DNA of 64,000 nt from Sphingobium sp. MI1205 (GCF_001563285.1 NZ_CP005189.1:248001-312000), one strand, 5' to 3'. Counted from the stretch's first letter, positions 44,828-53,630 are shown. Notes: generated by a model not told the origin, from the sequence alone. Numbers and translations are program-made.

Positions 44828-45376
44828 CGTCTGCCTTCCATCGCTTTTGGTCGGCATGGGAAGGGAGAGGGCGGGCAAAGTCAAGCCAAACGCATCGAGA
44901 AGCGGAAAAGCCGCACTTTCTCTCCCTCCAAATGAAGGCAGGCATCGCAGAAATTTGCAGCGACGCAACAACCAAGTTGCGTTCCCGCGTAGCATGTTAC
45001 TGGAAACGACAGTTTCCAAGACATGCTACTCGCGTGGAAGATTCCATTCAGTATTGACGAAGAATAAGCGCGCGGTCCGGTGGATGGATCTTGAGGCCGC
45101 GGAACCGAAAGGCGAGCCGCTCAATCGGCCGCACGCCGAAAAAGATACAGGTCAGCAAGTAGCAAGGGGATGATGAATCAGTGCATCGCAAAGAGGTGGT
45201 AGCATTCCTCTCTTAGATGTCTCTTGCGCAGGATTGCCCGATCAAAGACCGCGTATCATATAGAGCCTCACGACTTTCACCTCGGCGGGCTTCACTCGCC
45301 CAACGCTGCGCCCGTCGCGTTCAAATGGAGGCGTCCGCTCCCGGACAGGCGCGACCGCCTCGCCACGAGCCTATGC
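44828..45376. other. Intergenic region, control region of the SDR
   Basis: 549 bp upstream of the minus-strand SDR and downstream of the VOC gene (45377). Besides the inverted repeat at 44989-45029, ACGCAAC (44964-44970) and GTTGCGT form a 7-bp inverted repeat with a 6-bp spacer ending at 44983. Frames on the plus strand show no domain. No gene is called. Confidence 0.45.
44989..45029. promoter_or_regulatory. Nested inverted repeat, candidate operator
   Basis: An inner palindrome TGGAAACGACAGTTTCCA (45001-45018) is flanked symmetrically by GTAGCATGT (44989-44997) and its exact complement ACATGCTAC (45021-45029). The inner element has the half-site pattern GGAAAC-N4-GTTTCC expected for a dimeric repressor such as TetR. 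It lies upstream of the SDR start at 44827; the nearest TetR gene is at 46450. Confidence 0.6.
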
Positions 45377-45868
45377 TCACTCCGACCTCGTCAGCCCCGA
45401 TCGGCTGGCATGAAAGGGATGCGCCTTTTTCAGCACTTCCTGAATCTCGATGACATTTCCGTCGGGATCACGCCCATAAGTCGCCCCGATGCCCTGTTCA
45501 TGATCGAACACAGGCGGACTGTTGAACCGAACTCCAAGCGCGGAAAGGCGCTGATACTCTGCCTCGACATCCTCGACATCGAGACAGAAATGCGTGTAGC
45601 CATGATCGCACACAGGCCGCTCCGGATCGCCGGGACGGGCCTCTGGCGTGAGATACTGGAACAATTCCAGATAGACATTCCCCGCGCGCAGCATCACCGA
45701 ACGCGCGGAGGAATCGCGCAGGCCGACAATTTGGTCGATCACCGGGTTGCCGCGCTTCCAGCCGCCGTCCCAATCGACTTTCTCAAAGCCCAGCGCGTCG
45801 CCATAGAAGGCGACCATCCGATCAAGATCGGGCGTTGATACGGCGATATGATGAATGCCCTTGATCAT
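45377..45868 (-). CDS. VOC / glyoxalase-bleomycin resistance family protein
   Basis: A 163-residue VOC protein with the canonical start IKGIHHIAVSTPDLDRMVAFYGDALGF-like arrangement, a central NVYLELFQYLTP, HFCLDVEDVEAEYQRL and a closing RDPDGNVIEIQEVL containing the metal-ligand Glu. The His in IHHIAV, the Glu in YLELF, His in HGYTHF and Glu in VIEIQ fit the four-residue metal site. The start has AAGGAC upstream. It is separate in subfamily from the paired VOC proteins at 38-40 kb and could be a ring-cleavage-like or epimerase-type enzyme. Confidence 0.88.
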   Translation of the reverse strand: MIKGIHHIAVSTPDLDRMVAFYGDALGFEKVDWDGGWKRGNPVIDQIVGLRDSSARSVMLRAGNVYLELFQYLTPEARPGDPERPVCDHGYTHFCLDVEDVEAEYQRLSALGVRFNSPPVFDHEQGIGATYGRDPDGNVIEIQEVLKKAHPFHASRSGLTRSE

Positions 45869-45966
45869 GTCCTGACAGTCCTTCGAGGTCAGCGCTTTTC
45901 CGAGAAGCGCGTAGGCTATGAAAATGCAGTTTCAGATAAGCAACTGGCGATGAATCGATGAATCCA

Positions 45967-46044
45967 GCCAAATGAGGCCGGCGGTCGACCATTGCACATT
46001 TTGCAGCAGGGATAGGACGATGGAACAACGGGCCTCATTTTGCC
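45967..46044. repeat. Spaced inverted repeat GCCAAATGAGGCC
   Basis: GCCAAATGAGGCC (45967-45979) faces GGCCTCATTTTGCC (46031-46044), the inverse of GGCAAAATGAGGCC. The arms differ by one inserted base. They lie in the 215-bp gap upstream of the VOC gene at 45868. A related GCAAATGAGGC occurs at 49869-49879 between the second Rieske and FAD genes. The start GGCAAAATG resembles the 27.3-kb motif, but the second half differs. Confidence 0.35.
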
Positions 46045-46083
46045 GGTCAGACTATCCTGGTGGCCCGTCCTCCAAGCAGCAGG

Positions 46084-46446
46084 TCAAGCGACTGCCGGAA
46101 CAGTATCCACCTCTTCGACGACCATCATACCGCAGCGATCCCGATCAAGGAACATCGCCTCGTCCGCCGCGACCGCTGCAGTGGCCGGCGTGCCCAGCCG
46201 CGCCAGCATCGCATCGAAGCCTGTCCTGTCAGCAAACCAGATGTCCGACACGGCGTCCCATTGCGGCATGCCGATCTGCGGCGGAAACATCATCCCTTCG
46301 GGCGCCACATAGTTGCGCTGGTGCCGAATGATTTCAGGGAAAGTCGCCAGTGCCAGCGGCACGTGTCGCTCCTCATAATGGGCACGAAAAGCGGCCGGAC
46401 TCATGCCGGGTTTGCGCGTGAGGAAAGCCTTGATCTTGAACGCCAT
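46084..46446 (-). CDS. EthD domain protein
   Basis: A 120-residue ferredoxin-like alpha/beta-barrel protein: FKIKAFLTRKPGMSPAAFRAHY and EERHVPLA at the N terminus are the EthD signature, and FLDRDRCGMMVVEEV is the last strand. EthD proteins accompany P450 ether-degradation and other oxygenase systems in an undefined auxiliary role. It lies 3 bp after the stop of the TetR gene on the same strand, so the regulator and EthD are co-transcribed. Confidence 0.87.
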   Translation of the reverse strand: MAFKIKAFLTRKPGMSPAAFRAHYEERHVPLALATFPEIIRHQRNYVAPEGMMFPPQIGMPQWDAVSDIWFADRTGFDAMLARLGTPATAAVAADEAMFLDRDRCGMMVVEEVDTVPAVA

Positions 46447-46449
46447 ATT

Positions 46450-47187
46450 TCACTCTCCGATCGGCGTGTTGATTGCGCGGGGGTCGAAGGCATTCAGCCA
46501 GACCTCCATGTCGGCGGCATGCTGACCGGTGACCACCGGCATCAGCATCAATCCGATGCTGTTGACGAGTTCACGGCGCAGGTCGAATAGATCACCAAAA
46601 CCAGTCAGCCCGTCCAGCACCGTGATACTTTGCAGACCTGCGATCCGAGAGGACAGCGCCTGATGATCGCATGGCCGCAGCTTGCCTTCGGCCGCCATGA
46701 CGCGAAACCCCTCCCGCAGCAGCAGCGCGCCCCGCTTGTGGATATGCTCGAACAGCGGGCGGTCGGGCGGGAAGTAGGTGAGCGTCGCATTACGCGTATA
46801 TTGCGGGTGCAACGCGGCGCCTTCCCAATAAAGATCGCAAAGGCCGATGATGGGATTGGGATACCCCTTTCTGGAAAAGGCCAGCTTGCCATGAGCGCCG
46901 ATATGTTCGACCACAGCCTCGGCTAACAGCGTCGTGCGGTTTCCCACCAGATTATAGACGGTCTGAATCGACACGTTACTGCTTTGCGCCACCTCTTTCA
47001 GGGAAACGCCGGCATAGCCGTCCTGCGCAAGCAAGCGGCGCACGTTACAGAGTATTTCGGCTCGCCGCAGCCTCTGATTGGCACAGGCCATCTGCTTGCG
47101 CGCGAGCGGCACCGCGTGAAAAGGATCGGGAAAGTCTTCCCTGTGAAACGCGAGCGACTTTGGAACGATGGCCGTATAATATCCCAT
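46450..47187 (-). CDS. TetR/AcrR family transcriptional regulator
   Basis: A 245-residue regulator with an N-terminal extension of about 35 residues before the helix-turn-helix (AEILCNVRRLLAQDGYAGVS, LKEVAQSSNVSIQTVYNLVG; about 43-85). The C-terminal domain is helical. GGAGAGGATGT precedes the ATG at 47187. It is co-transcribed with EthD. It could act on the nested repeat at 44989-45029 or on the EthD/VOC region; neither is proven. Confidence 0.88.
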   Translation of the reverse strand: MGYYTAIVPKSLAFHREDFPDPFHAVPLARKQMACANQRLRRAEILCNVRRLLAQDGYAGVSLKEVAQSSNVSIQTVYNLVGNRTTLLAEAVVEHIGAHGKLAFSRKGYPNPIIGLCDLYWEGAALHPQYTRNATLTYFPPDRPLFEHIHKRGALLLREGFRVMAAEGKLRPCDHQALSSRIAGLQSITVLDGLTGFGDLFDLRRELVNSIGLMLMPVVTGQHAADMEVWLNAFDPRAINTPIGE

Positions 47188-47566
47188 ACATCCTCTCCAA
47201 ATCCGATTCTTTATAATCGTATCGTACGCAGGCTAACTGTTGTAGGCTCATAGTCAAGCTGCGTTGCAAGCCGCGTGATCGGCACAATTGCACCTCATTG
47301 GTTTGCGGGCATTTTGAATGAATTGATGGCTTCTTCCAGACTTGACCGCGGCGGCCGGTATTCCCATTCGCAAGCTCTGTTACATCCACGCCCGCGAACG
47401 ACCGCGATCGCACCGAATAATACCGAAATGATCCAAGGGAAAAGGGTGCGAAAGACGCCGGGACGGGTGATCCCGCCCCGGCTCCCTCGAGAGGGAGAAG
47501 TCATGAGACAGTCGACGATCGACGATTTTGAACAGGCCGTCCGCCGGCAAGGCGTCACTGCGACGC

Positions 47567-47689
47567 TGCCAATATCATAGCTGGACCTATGGCCTCGACG
47601 GACGATTGATCGGCGTTCCCGACGAGCGGGATTTTCAAGATCTCGACAAGTCGGAACGCGGGCTGATCGAAATCCGCTGTGAGGCGATA
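47567..47689 (+). pseudogene. Rieske-domain fragment
   Basis: The plus frame reads CQYHSWTYGLDGRLIGVPDE followed by RDFQDLDKSERGLIEIRCE, the second iron-binding half (C-x2-H, then WTYxLDG) of a ring-hydroxylating oxygenase. The first C-x-H half and the whole catalytic domain are absent. A short upstream frame (ATG 47503, RBS GAGGGAGAAG, 25 codons) runs into it out of frame. The preceding 47188-47502 shows no gene and must hold the TetR promoter on the minus strand. Confidence 0.75.
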
Positions 47690-47711
47690 TTGATGGTACA
47701 AGGCCAGCTCC

Positions 47712-48242
47712 TCAAGCCGGCCAGATCCGCCTGTTGCTGAAATCCTTGCCCCGCCGTCCGCCGCGTACATAGGCCGGTTCCATCGCGAAAAAATCATCGG
47801 CGGCCGGATCGACACGTGTCCAGTCGGCAATCTCCTTACGTCGAAAAATCCGCCATTCTCCGCCACGCCGCCGATATTCGTCGATGTACCGGCCGCCGAA
47901 GATCATGTCCTTTTCCGTCCCATCCAGCATCATGCGATGATAGGCGATGAAATAGACCTCTCCCTCCGCGCAATCACCAGCAATGGTGAGCTGCATCTGG
48001 CCAATCATGTGATGGGTGAAGGCGCAACCTTCGAGGCCTGCTTGGGCATAGGCGACAAATTCATCCACCGATCCCGCAAGCGGACCACAATCAACATAGG
48101 CGTCGGGATGAAAGGCCGACTTCTGCAAGTCCGGGTCCAGCCTGTCCTGTCCCCGCATGTAGCGACACACGCAATCCATGATGTCGCGACGGGCCTCCAG
48201 ATCTTCGACCCGGGCGAGCAGTTTCTCGTCGGTCCCGCTCAT
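47712..48242 (-). CDS. SnoaL-like protein paired with Rieske oxygenase
   Basis: A 176-residue SnoaL_4-type NTF2-fold protein: VEDLEARRDIMDCVCRYMRGQDR, LQKSAFHPDAYVDCG, FTHHMIGQMQLTI, YFIAYHRMM and a closing GGEWRIFRRKEIADW. Its ATG overlaps the stop of the Rieske gene (ATGA, 48239-48242), so the two are translationally coupled. Pairing of such proteins with Rieske oxygenases suggests that it processes the oxygenase product, for example by dehydration or isomerisation. It is related in style to 4246-4854. Confidence 0.85.
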   Translation of the reverse strand: MSGTDEKLLARVEDLEARRDIMDCVCRYMRGQDRLDPDLQKSAFHPDAYVDCGPLAGSVDEFVAYAQAGLEGCAFTHHMIGQMQLTIAGDCAEGEVYFIAYHRMMLDGTEKDMIFGGRYIDEYRRRGGEWRIFRRKEIADWTRVDPAADDFFAMEPAYVRGGRRGKDFSNRRIWPA

Positions 48243-49639
48243 CCCCTAGCGATATACTGGTCAATCATCTTTTCGAAGTGCCGCAGGCGGCTTTCCTGAT
48301 ATCGGCCCAGAACCAGATCCTCCTGCAGCAAGGTCTTCATGCCCTTTTGCTGCATTCCCAAATTGCTTGTGTCCTGATCATAGGTCGTACCGAAGAAATG
48401 GCCGAGGCCAGGCAACTCCGCATAGCTCATCTCGCCCATTTCAAAGACCATGGCGGGTTCCGGCCGGGGTTCGCCTTCCGGGACTTCCAGCAAGAGATAG
48501 AGGTCGAATATGCAGCTGTCAGGATCGTTGCCGTTGGGACGGAAGCGATAGACCGTAGGCACCATCAGCCCCTTGAACAGCACGAGGTTGGGGAACAGCG
48601 TATATTCGATGGAATCAATGCTTTCGGCGTCGGAATAATGCGAATAGTCGCGGCCCATTTCGGCAGAGCGCCTCTGCCGCGCCAGGGCCGCGGCGAAGGG
48701 TCTCGCTTTCTCGCCCGGCGCAAGCTCGGGTGCGGCTTCACCGTTCCAGAAGATCTTGAACAGTTCCTCCAGCACCTGCTGTTCGGTCAAGGTCCGGTCG
48801 ACGTGCGGGCTCTGGACGCCAAAGGCGTGCATGAAGCGCGTGACGTGCGGCGAGTCCGGGAAAATGTCATATTGGGCGTTGGCGTCATTGGTGAAGCCCA
48901 GCGACCAGGCATGAGTTTCAACCGAGTGATAGGCTTCCAGGAAGGCTTCGATACAGGCCTTCCAGTTGGCGGGCAGCACCTTTCGGAAATAGCGCGCGAT
49001 ATATTTGCCGGCGAAATGCTCGCCCGACACATGGTCCGGCAATATCCCCATATAATCGGCCAGCGGGGACGCGTCCGGGTCCATGTTGATAAAGACAAAG
49101 CCGCCCCACCGGTCCACCTTCGCTTCCGGCAGGCGGAAGCGCGCTTCCTCCACCTGGGGGAAATCCCAGCGGCAGGGCACTTCGCTCAACTGGCCCTCCA
49201 GCGACCAGGTGAAGCCGTGGAACGGACAGCGGAACTGTCGCACGCTGGTGTCGCTGTCGCAGAGGCGCGTGCCACGATGCAGGCAGGCGTTGCGATAGGC
49301 TCGGATCTCATCGGGAGACACCCGGGTGATCAGGAAACTATGTTCGGCGAGGTCATAGACGACCACGTCGCCGACTTCGGGAATTTCCTCCTCGCGGCAG
49401 GCCATCTGCCAGGTGCGCGTCCACAGCCTTTCCACCTCCAGCCGATGGAAGGCGGGATCATAATAGCGCCTCTTGTCGATGCCGCCGAGGCCGAGATCCT
49501 CGGGCAGGGTGGTCGCGATCGTCTCGGGTGCCTTATTCTCATCATTCGAGATCAGCCGTTGATAGACCTCATGCGGCGCTTCGCCTGGCATGATAGCCGT
49601 GCCGGGGCGCGTGCGCGTGTCCACCAACCAGTCTGCCAT
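48239..49639 (-). CDS. Rieske non-heme iron oxygenase, alpha subunit
   Basis: A 466-residue oxygenase. The Rieske ligands are Cys119/His121 (NACLHRGTRLC) and Cys138/His141 (FRCPFHGFTW). Mononuclear iron histidines are near 238 and 243 in LEAYHSVETHAW. The tail VLGRYQESRLRHFEKMIDQYI matches that of the 29649 protein, so both belong to one subfamily of single-component-type alpha subunits. GAGGATGGGTC precedes the ATG. It is coupled to a SnoaL gene. No electron-transfer partners are encoded nearby. Substrate unknown. Confidence 0.92.
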   Translation of the reverse strand: MADWLVDTRTRPGTAIMPGEAPHEVYQRLISNDENKAPETIATTLPEDLGLGGIDKRRYYDPAFHRLEVERLWTRTWQMACREEEIPEVGDVVVYDLAEHSFLITRVSPDEIRAYRNACLHRGTRLCDSDTSVRQFRCPFHGFTWSLEGQLSEVPCRWDFPQVEEARFRLPEAKVDRWGGFVFINMDPDASPLADYMGILPDHVSGEHFAGKYIARYFRKVLPANWKACIEAFLEAYHSVETHAWSLGFTNDANAQYDIFPDSPHVTRFMHAFGVQSPHVDRTLTEQQVLEELFKIFWNGEAAPELAPGEKARPFAAALARQRRSAEMGRDYSHYSDAESIDSIEYTLFPNLVLFKGLMVPTVYRFRPNGNDPDSCIFDLYLLLEVPEGEPRPEPAMVFEMGEMSYAELPGLGHFFGTTYDQDTSNLGMQQKGMKTLLQEDLVLGRYQESRLRHFEKMIDQYIARG

Positions 49640-49962
49640 GACCCATCCTCTTCATTACTGTTGCCCGCTTCTTGTAAGCCATGTCGCCGCGGTCACCAAG
49701 AGAAGGCTCTGGAACAATGGGAGCGAACATCAATGTCCGCCCGCCCCGCCGTCCGGCCACCACCACTTGGGTATACTCTGGCCTGACGGCAGCAGCGGGC
49801 GACATCGCTCAACAATATGCTATACGCGCTGATGACCGGCCGACGGCCTCAAGGCAAAAAACCACGTTGCAAATGAGGCGTCACAAAGCCAAGGCTCGAC
49901 CGCATTTTGAATCATCAGGGCCACAGGGCCTCATCGTTTAATCGTGAGAGAGAGACCGAAAC
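49640..49962. other. Divergent promoter region
   Basis: 323 bp between the Rieske gene (minus) and the FAD dehydrogenase (plus). It holds GCAAATGAGGC at 49869-49879, similar to the arms of the repeat at 45967-46044, and a GGCCGACGGCC palindrome near 49839-49849. Frames here show no domain. Promoters for both flanking genes are expected. Confidence 0.4.
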
Positions 49963-51390
49963 ATGCCTAACGAAGCTGAAACCGCAACAGATTACGACAT
50001 CATCGTGGTGGGAGGCGGCGGCGCGGGCATGACGGCGGCGCTGTTCGCGCATGCGGCCGGCGCGTCGGTCATCATCCTGGAAGCGGACGACAAGCTGGGA
50101 GGCGCGACGCGCCTCTCGGGCGGGGTGGTCTACGCCGCCGGGACCAGTGTCCAGAAGTCCATGGGGATCGAGGATAGCCCGCAAGCCATGTACGACTATA
50201 TCATGACGTTGAACGGCTGGCAGACGCGGCCCGACATCATCCGCCTGTTCGCGGAACGCAGCGCCGCCACGGTCGAATGGCTGGTCAGCCTGGGCGCGGA
50301 ATATCAGTGGGTGGTGAAGTCCGGCGTCGACACGGTCCCGCGCGGCCACTGCACGGTGGGCGCCGGCGATACCATCGGACGTCTGCTGATCAACGAGGTG
50401 GGCGCCAAGGGGATCGAAACCGCGCTCAAGACGCGCGTGGAGCATTTGCTTGTAGAGGACGGCCGCGTCGTCGGCGTTCATGCGTCGGGCATGGACCTGC
50501 GGGCCAAGGCGGTCATCATCACGACCGGGGGCTTTGGCAACAGCCCCGGCATGCGCGCCAAATATTTCCCCTCTGCCGCGCAGCATGGCGACATCGTCTA
50601 TTCCGTGCACAATGACGCGCCCTTCATCCTGGGCGACGGCATCAAGCTGGGTGAGGGCGTCGGCGCCCGGATCACCGGCATCGATACCGGCCTTGTCCTG
50701 CCGTCAGCGGGCCTGGTGCCCAATTCGGTGGAAGCGTTCCTGCCGCCCTGGTGCATGCTGGTGAATGACGATGGGCGCCGGTTCATGCCGGAAAATTCAC
50801 CCTATGCCGTCTCCGGCTATCTCATCAACGAACAGCCCCGCGCCCATGCCTGGGCGATCTTCGATGAAAAGACGCTGATCGAAGGCAGCGCCGACAAGCG
50901 CTTCTCCGACCCGTATCATACCGGCGAAGTGTCACAGACATGGGACGAGGATCTGATCCGCAAGCACGTCAAGTCGGGCAAGATTCGCACCGCCGATACG
51001 CTGGAGGCGCTGGCGGACAAGATCGGCGTCAACCGCCTGGCTCTCAATGAGACGATGACCCGCTACAATGCGGATGCACATGAGGGCGTGGACAGCGAAT
51101 GGGCCAAGCAGGCACCCAAATATTTCCCGATCGACCAGGCGCCCTTCTTCGCCGTGGAAGTCCGCGCGTCGGTGATCGGGCAAACGAGCGCGGGCCTCGA
51201 CATCGACGTCCATGGGCGCGTGCGCGACCGCAACGGCGCGACCATCCCCGGCCTGTTCGCGGCGGGAGAAATCCTGGGCTGCGTGCAGGGCAATCGCTAT
51301 TCCGGCGGTGGCATGGGCGTCGGCAACGCGCTGACCTTCGGGCGGCTTGCGGGCGAAGAGGCCTCAAAGGCCGTGTTCGCCAACGCATGA
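49963..51390 (+). CDS. FAD-dependent dehydrogenase (fumarate reductase / KstD-like)
   Basis: A 475-residue flavoprotein. The FAD site is DYDIIVVGGGGAGMTAALFA followed by ILEADDKLGGATRLSGG. The C-terminal IPGLFAAGEILGCVQGNRYSGGGMGVGNALTFGR is the second FAD contact. The central cap domain spans about 130-400. Members perform trans-elimination or addition of hydrogen next to a carbonyl (3-ketosteroid dehydrogenase, fumarate reductase types). A related truncated gene lies at 21937. GAGAGAGACC precedes the ATG. A strong terminator follows. Confidence 0.9.
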   Translation: MPNEAETATDYDIIVVGGGGAGMTAALFAHAAGASVIILEADDKLGGATRLSGGVVYAAGTSVQKSMGIEDSPQAMYDYIMTLNGWQTRPDIIRLFAERSAATVEWLVSLGAEYQWVVKSGVDTVPRGHCTVGAGDTIGRLLINEVGAKGIETALKTRVEHLLVEDGRVVGVHASGMDLRAKAVIITTGGFGNSPGMRAKYFPSAAQHGDIVYSVHNDAPFILGDGIKLGEGVGARITGIDTGLVLPSAGLVPNSVEAFLPPWCMLVNDDGRRFMPENSPYAVSGYLINEQPRAHAWAIFDEKTLIEGSADKRFSDPYHTGEVSQTWDEDLIRKHVKSGKIRTADTLEALADKIGVNRLALNETMTRYNADAHEGVDSEWAKQAPKYFPIDQAPFFAVEVRASVIGQTSAGLDIDVHGRVRDRNGATIPGLFAAGEILGCVQGNRYSGGGMGVGNALTFGRLAGEEASKAVFANA

Positions 51391-51396
51391 TCGTGC

Positions 51397-51430
51397 GCCG
51401 GTGCGGTTTCGACCGCACCGGCTCCCTTTC
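51397..51430 (+). terminator. Hairpin terminator with TTCG loop
   Basis: A perfect 11-bp stem GCCGGTGCGGT / ACCGCACCGGC closed by a TTCG tetraloop (51397-51422) starts 7 bp after the FAD dehydrogenase stop and is followed by the pyrimidine-rich TCCCTTTCC. Confidence 0.75.
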
Positions 51431-51499
51431 CGGTCAACTGGTCTGATCGGCCAACCCAAGGGCGGCGAGTATCACCCAAGCCGCAATCGGCATCGACGA

Positions 51500-52083
51500 T
51501 GATCATGTTGAGCGCCATCAGACATCCCAACCCTCATGATTCCCTGCGGCGGCATCCGCCATCGCGCGATAGGCATCTGTCCCCCGGCGACAACCAGGAA
51601 GTGGTCGGGATGGGGCGAAGCCCAGGCTGACAGGCCGATTAGCGAACGACGTCGGCACGCTGTAGCGGTTGCGCTCCAGATGAACCAGACAGGTCGGCGA
51701 CACCCGCTTGCCATATCCCACGACGCCGTCGAAGGGCCTGGCCACCGGCATCAGGCATTCCACCTCATCGGCCCTGGCATCGGCGGCAGAGCCCGGCTCG
51801 GTCCCGTGCGGGATATCCTGCCACAGCGCCTTGCAGCGCTGTTCCGCGCCCGCCCATCTGTTGCTGGCGGCGATAATCATCGCGCCAGTCCCGCGCAAAG
51901 GCGGCGACACGGCCATAGGAGCCATCATGGCCCAGGCTCGCCAGATCGGCGGGCTGCTGCGTCCTTGTGTCTGACCGCAGATATTTACGGATCGTATTTC
52001 TTGACAGCCCCGTACGTCGCAATCTCGCGGATCGATAGATGATCGCGGTAATGCCAGCGTCGGATAGCGCTCAATGACGCCAT
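51500..52083 (-). mobile_element. istA: Degenerate IS21-family istA transposase
   Basis: A minus-strand start (ATG 52083, GGAGAG upstream) reads MASLSAIRRWHYRDHLSIRE; a frameshift near 52020 leads to RRTGLSRNTIRKYLRSDT, the IstA helix-turn-helix. After GSYGRVAAFARDWRDDYRRQ the DDE core is missing. The late part returns as VSPTCLVHLERNRYSVPTSF with another frameshift to HPDHFLVVAGGQ. About 190 of some 500 codons remain and no istB is seen. GGGTCAATTCTCAGCGAAAA near 52134-52153 resembles an IS21 terminal repeat. Non-functional. Confidence 0.82.
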
Positions 52084-52231
52084 GTCCAACTCTCCATGAT
52101 CCCCCGCGTCAAAGCCAGGGGCGAGTTCAACATGGGTCAATTCTCAGCGAAAATTTATGCCCTTCCAGAGGCACTCCTCAGCGGCAATCAACAGGTAGTC
52201 CGCAGGCCGAAGCAGTCGATACCACCTCAGA

Positions 52232-53374
52232 CTAGCTGAGTGATCTGTAATCGGATATTGCCGCTGTGATGCGCTTAATCATCTCTAAAGTATGATCCAT
52301 CGGTTGCATGTCCGGCAGATCGTCACCTGGATACATGGTTACGGTCCACCATGCGAGTGCAGGCAGCAACTCGTGACGTATATGTTCGAGCGCCTCCTCG
52401 TAGCTGACGTCTGGCCCGCCGTTTCGTGACAGCTGATCGAGGTAATGTCGCGTGAAAGCCTCGCCCTGCTCCCTGCGAACTTCGATGGGCATCGCGGTGC
52501 TGAGCGTGTAGGCAAGATCGCGACCCCAATGGCCGCGGGTCGCGCACTGCCAGTCGTTGATGCCCATGTGACCGGTTGGCGTGATATACCAGTTGCGCAA
52601 GTGCACGTCCGCATGGATCAGCGTATGCGGTAACGAGCGCTGCCTGTCTATCGCAGCGATCGTGGCAGGCCAAACCTTGTCCTCAAGCGCAACGACGTCA
52701 GCCGGGATGACCGCTTTGGCGGCATCGAAGCCCTTGGCACAAAGCTGCTCGAAACCCAGTTCGATGACCTTGTCGAAATATTGTGGCCAGGTCTGCAAGC
52801 CGCCCAGTATGGCGTCGCGATCCTCGCTCTTCCAGAAGCGGCCATGGATGGAGGCGAGCAAGGATAACTGGCCTCGCCAATGCTCCTCGGTCAGTTTGCT
52901 CTCCAGCGTACAGAATTCCGTCTCCGGATCGAGATCGTGGAGCATAATGAACGAGTTGTATGTGTCGGGATTGACCTTGGCCCAGACTGGCTTCGGTGTT
53001 TCGATATCGAGTTGCGGCTCTACCCTATTATAGAATTCTACTTCGGCCTCGACGCCGCCGCAGAAACCGACCGAATATCGGTTGGCGAGGCGAAAGGACG
53101 ATTTGCAAAACACCGAACGGGGCAGAGCGGCTTGCATCCCTGCTTCGTTATAATCGAGGAAAATGCGGCGTCGGGTCGAAGTACCATCATCCGCGTCACC
53201 AAGACGATGCCCGACAACTCGCGCACCCTCGACATCACCACAGACGATCCGGGTTAGCCATTCATCGCTGATCTCTTCGTACGAGAGCGGCAGGTCGTTT
53301 TCGGTTTCGGGCGGTCGGTGCGACGCGACTTCCAGATCGTACCTCTCGCGAATTTCGTCCAGCCTGTTGGGCAT
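52232..53374 (-). CDS. Phosphotransferase (APH / ecdysteroid-kinase-like)
   Basis: A 380-residue kinase-fold protein. TLIHADVHLRNWYITPTGH (about 255-273) carries the catalytic Asp and the Asn-type metal ligand, and GINDWQCATRGHWGRDLAY holds the DFG-like Asp. The N-terminal lobe includes VFCKSSFRLANRYSVGFC. It resembles the DUF1679/CHK-like kinases that phosphorylate small alcohols. ATG 53374 has GGAAGG upstream. The gap before it carries one copy of the candidate AraC site (53601-53613). The function is probably activation or storage of an alcohol intermediate. Confidence 0.83.
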   Translation of the reverse strand: MPNRLDEIRERYDLEVASHRPPETENDLPLSYEEISDEWLTRIVCGDVEGARVVGHRLGDADDGTSTRRRIFLDYNEAGMQAALPRSVFCKSSFRLANRYSVGFCGGVEAEVEFYNRVEPQLDIETPKPVWAKVNPDTYNSFIMLHDLDPETEFCTLESKLTEEHWRGQLSLLASIHGRFWKSEDRDAILGGLQTWPQYFDKVIELGFEQLCAKGFDAAKAVIPADVVALEDKVWPATIAAIDRQRSLPHTLIHADVHLRNWYITPTGHMGINDWQCATRGHWGRDLAYTLSTAMPIEVRREQGEAFTRHYLDQLSRNGGPDVSYEEALEHIRHELLPALAWWTVTMYPGDDLPDMQPMDHTLEMIKRITAAISDYRSLS

Positions 53375-53600
53375 GATATTCCTTCCAATGCGCGGTAGTA
53401 AGGGAATTTGTGCACAGGATATGCCGACAACCGTCTGGTGCAGCCTGCCCCGCAACTATGATCAATCTGACAAATGCCATTGATCGCCCGAGCTACTCCC
53501 CGTCCCCGACCGGATTTCCGGCACTTGATTTCTATTTCAATGGTGCACCCTTACAGGCTTTCCTGGCTGTCTGTCTGCCAAGGGCATTCACCTGTCTGGG

Positions 53601-53613
53601 GGCAAATTGCGCC
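53601..53613 (-). promoter_or_regulatory. Candidate AraC site GGCAAATTGCGCC
   Basis: A single copy of the GGCAAANNGCGCC motif lies 227 bp upstream of the phosphotransferase start and 18 bp downstream of the BVMO stop. Its orientation relative to the downstream minus-strand gene is the same as at 27260, 57403 and 62960. Confidence 0.55.
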
Positions 53614-53630
53614 AACCGTCCGGCATCGGG

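Noticed and set aside
48278..49786. 502-codon plus-strand frame
   Set aside because: Antisense to the Rieske oxygenase, whose iron ligands are intact on the minus strand.
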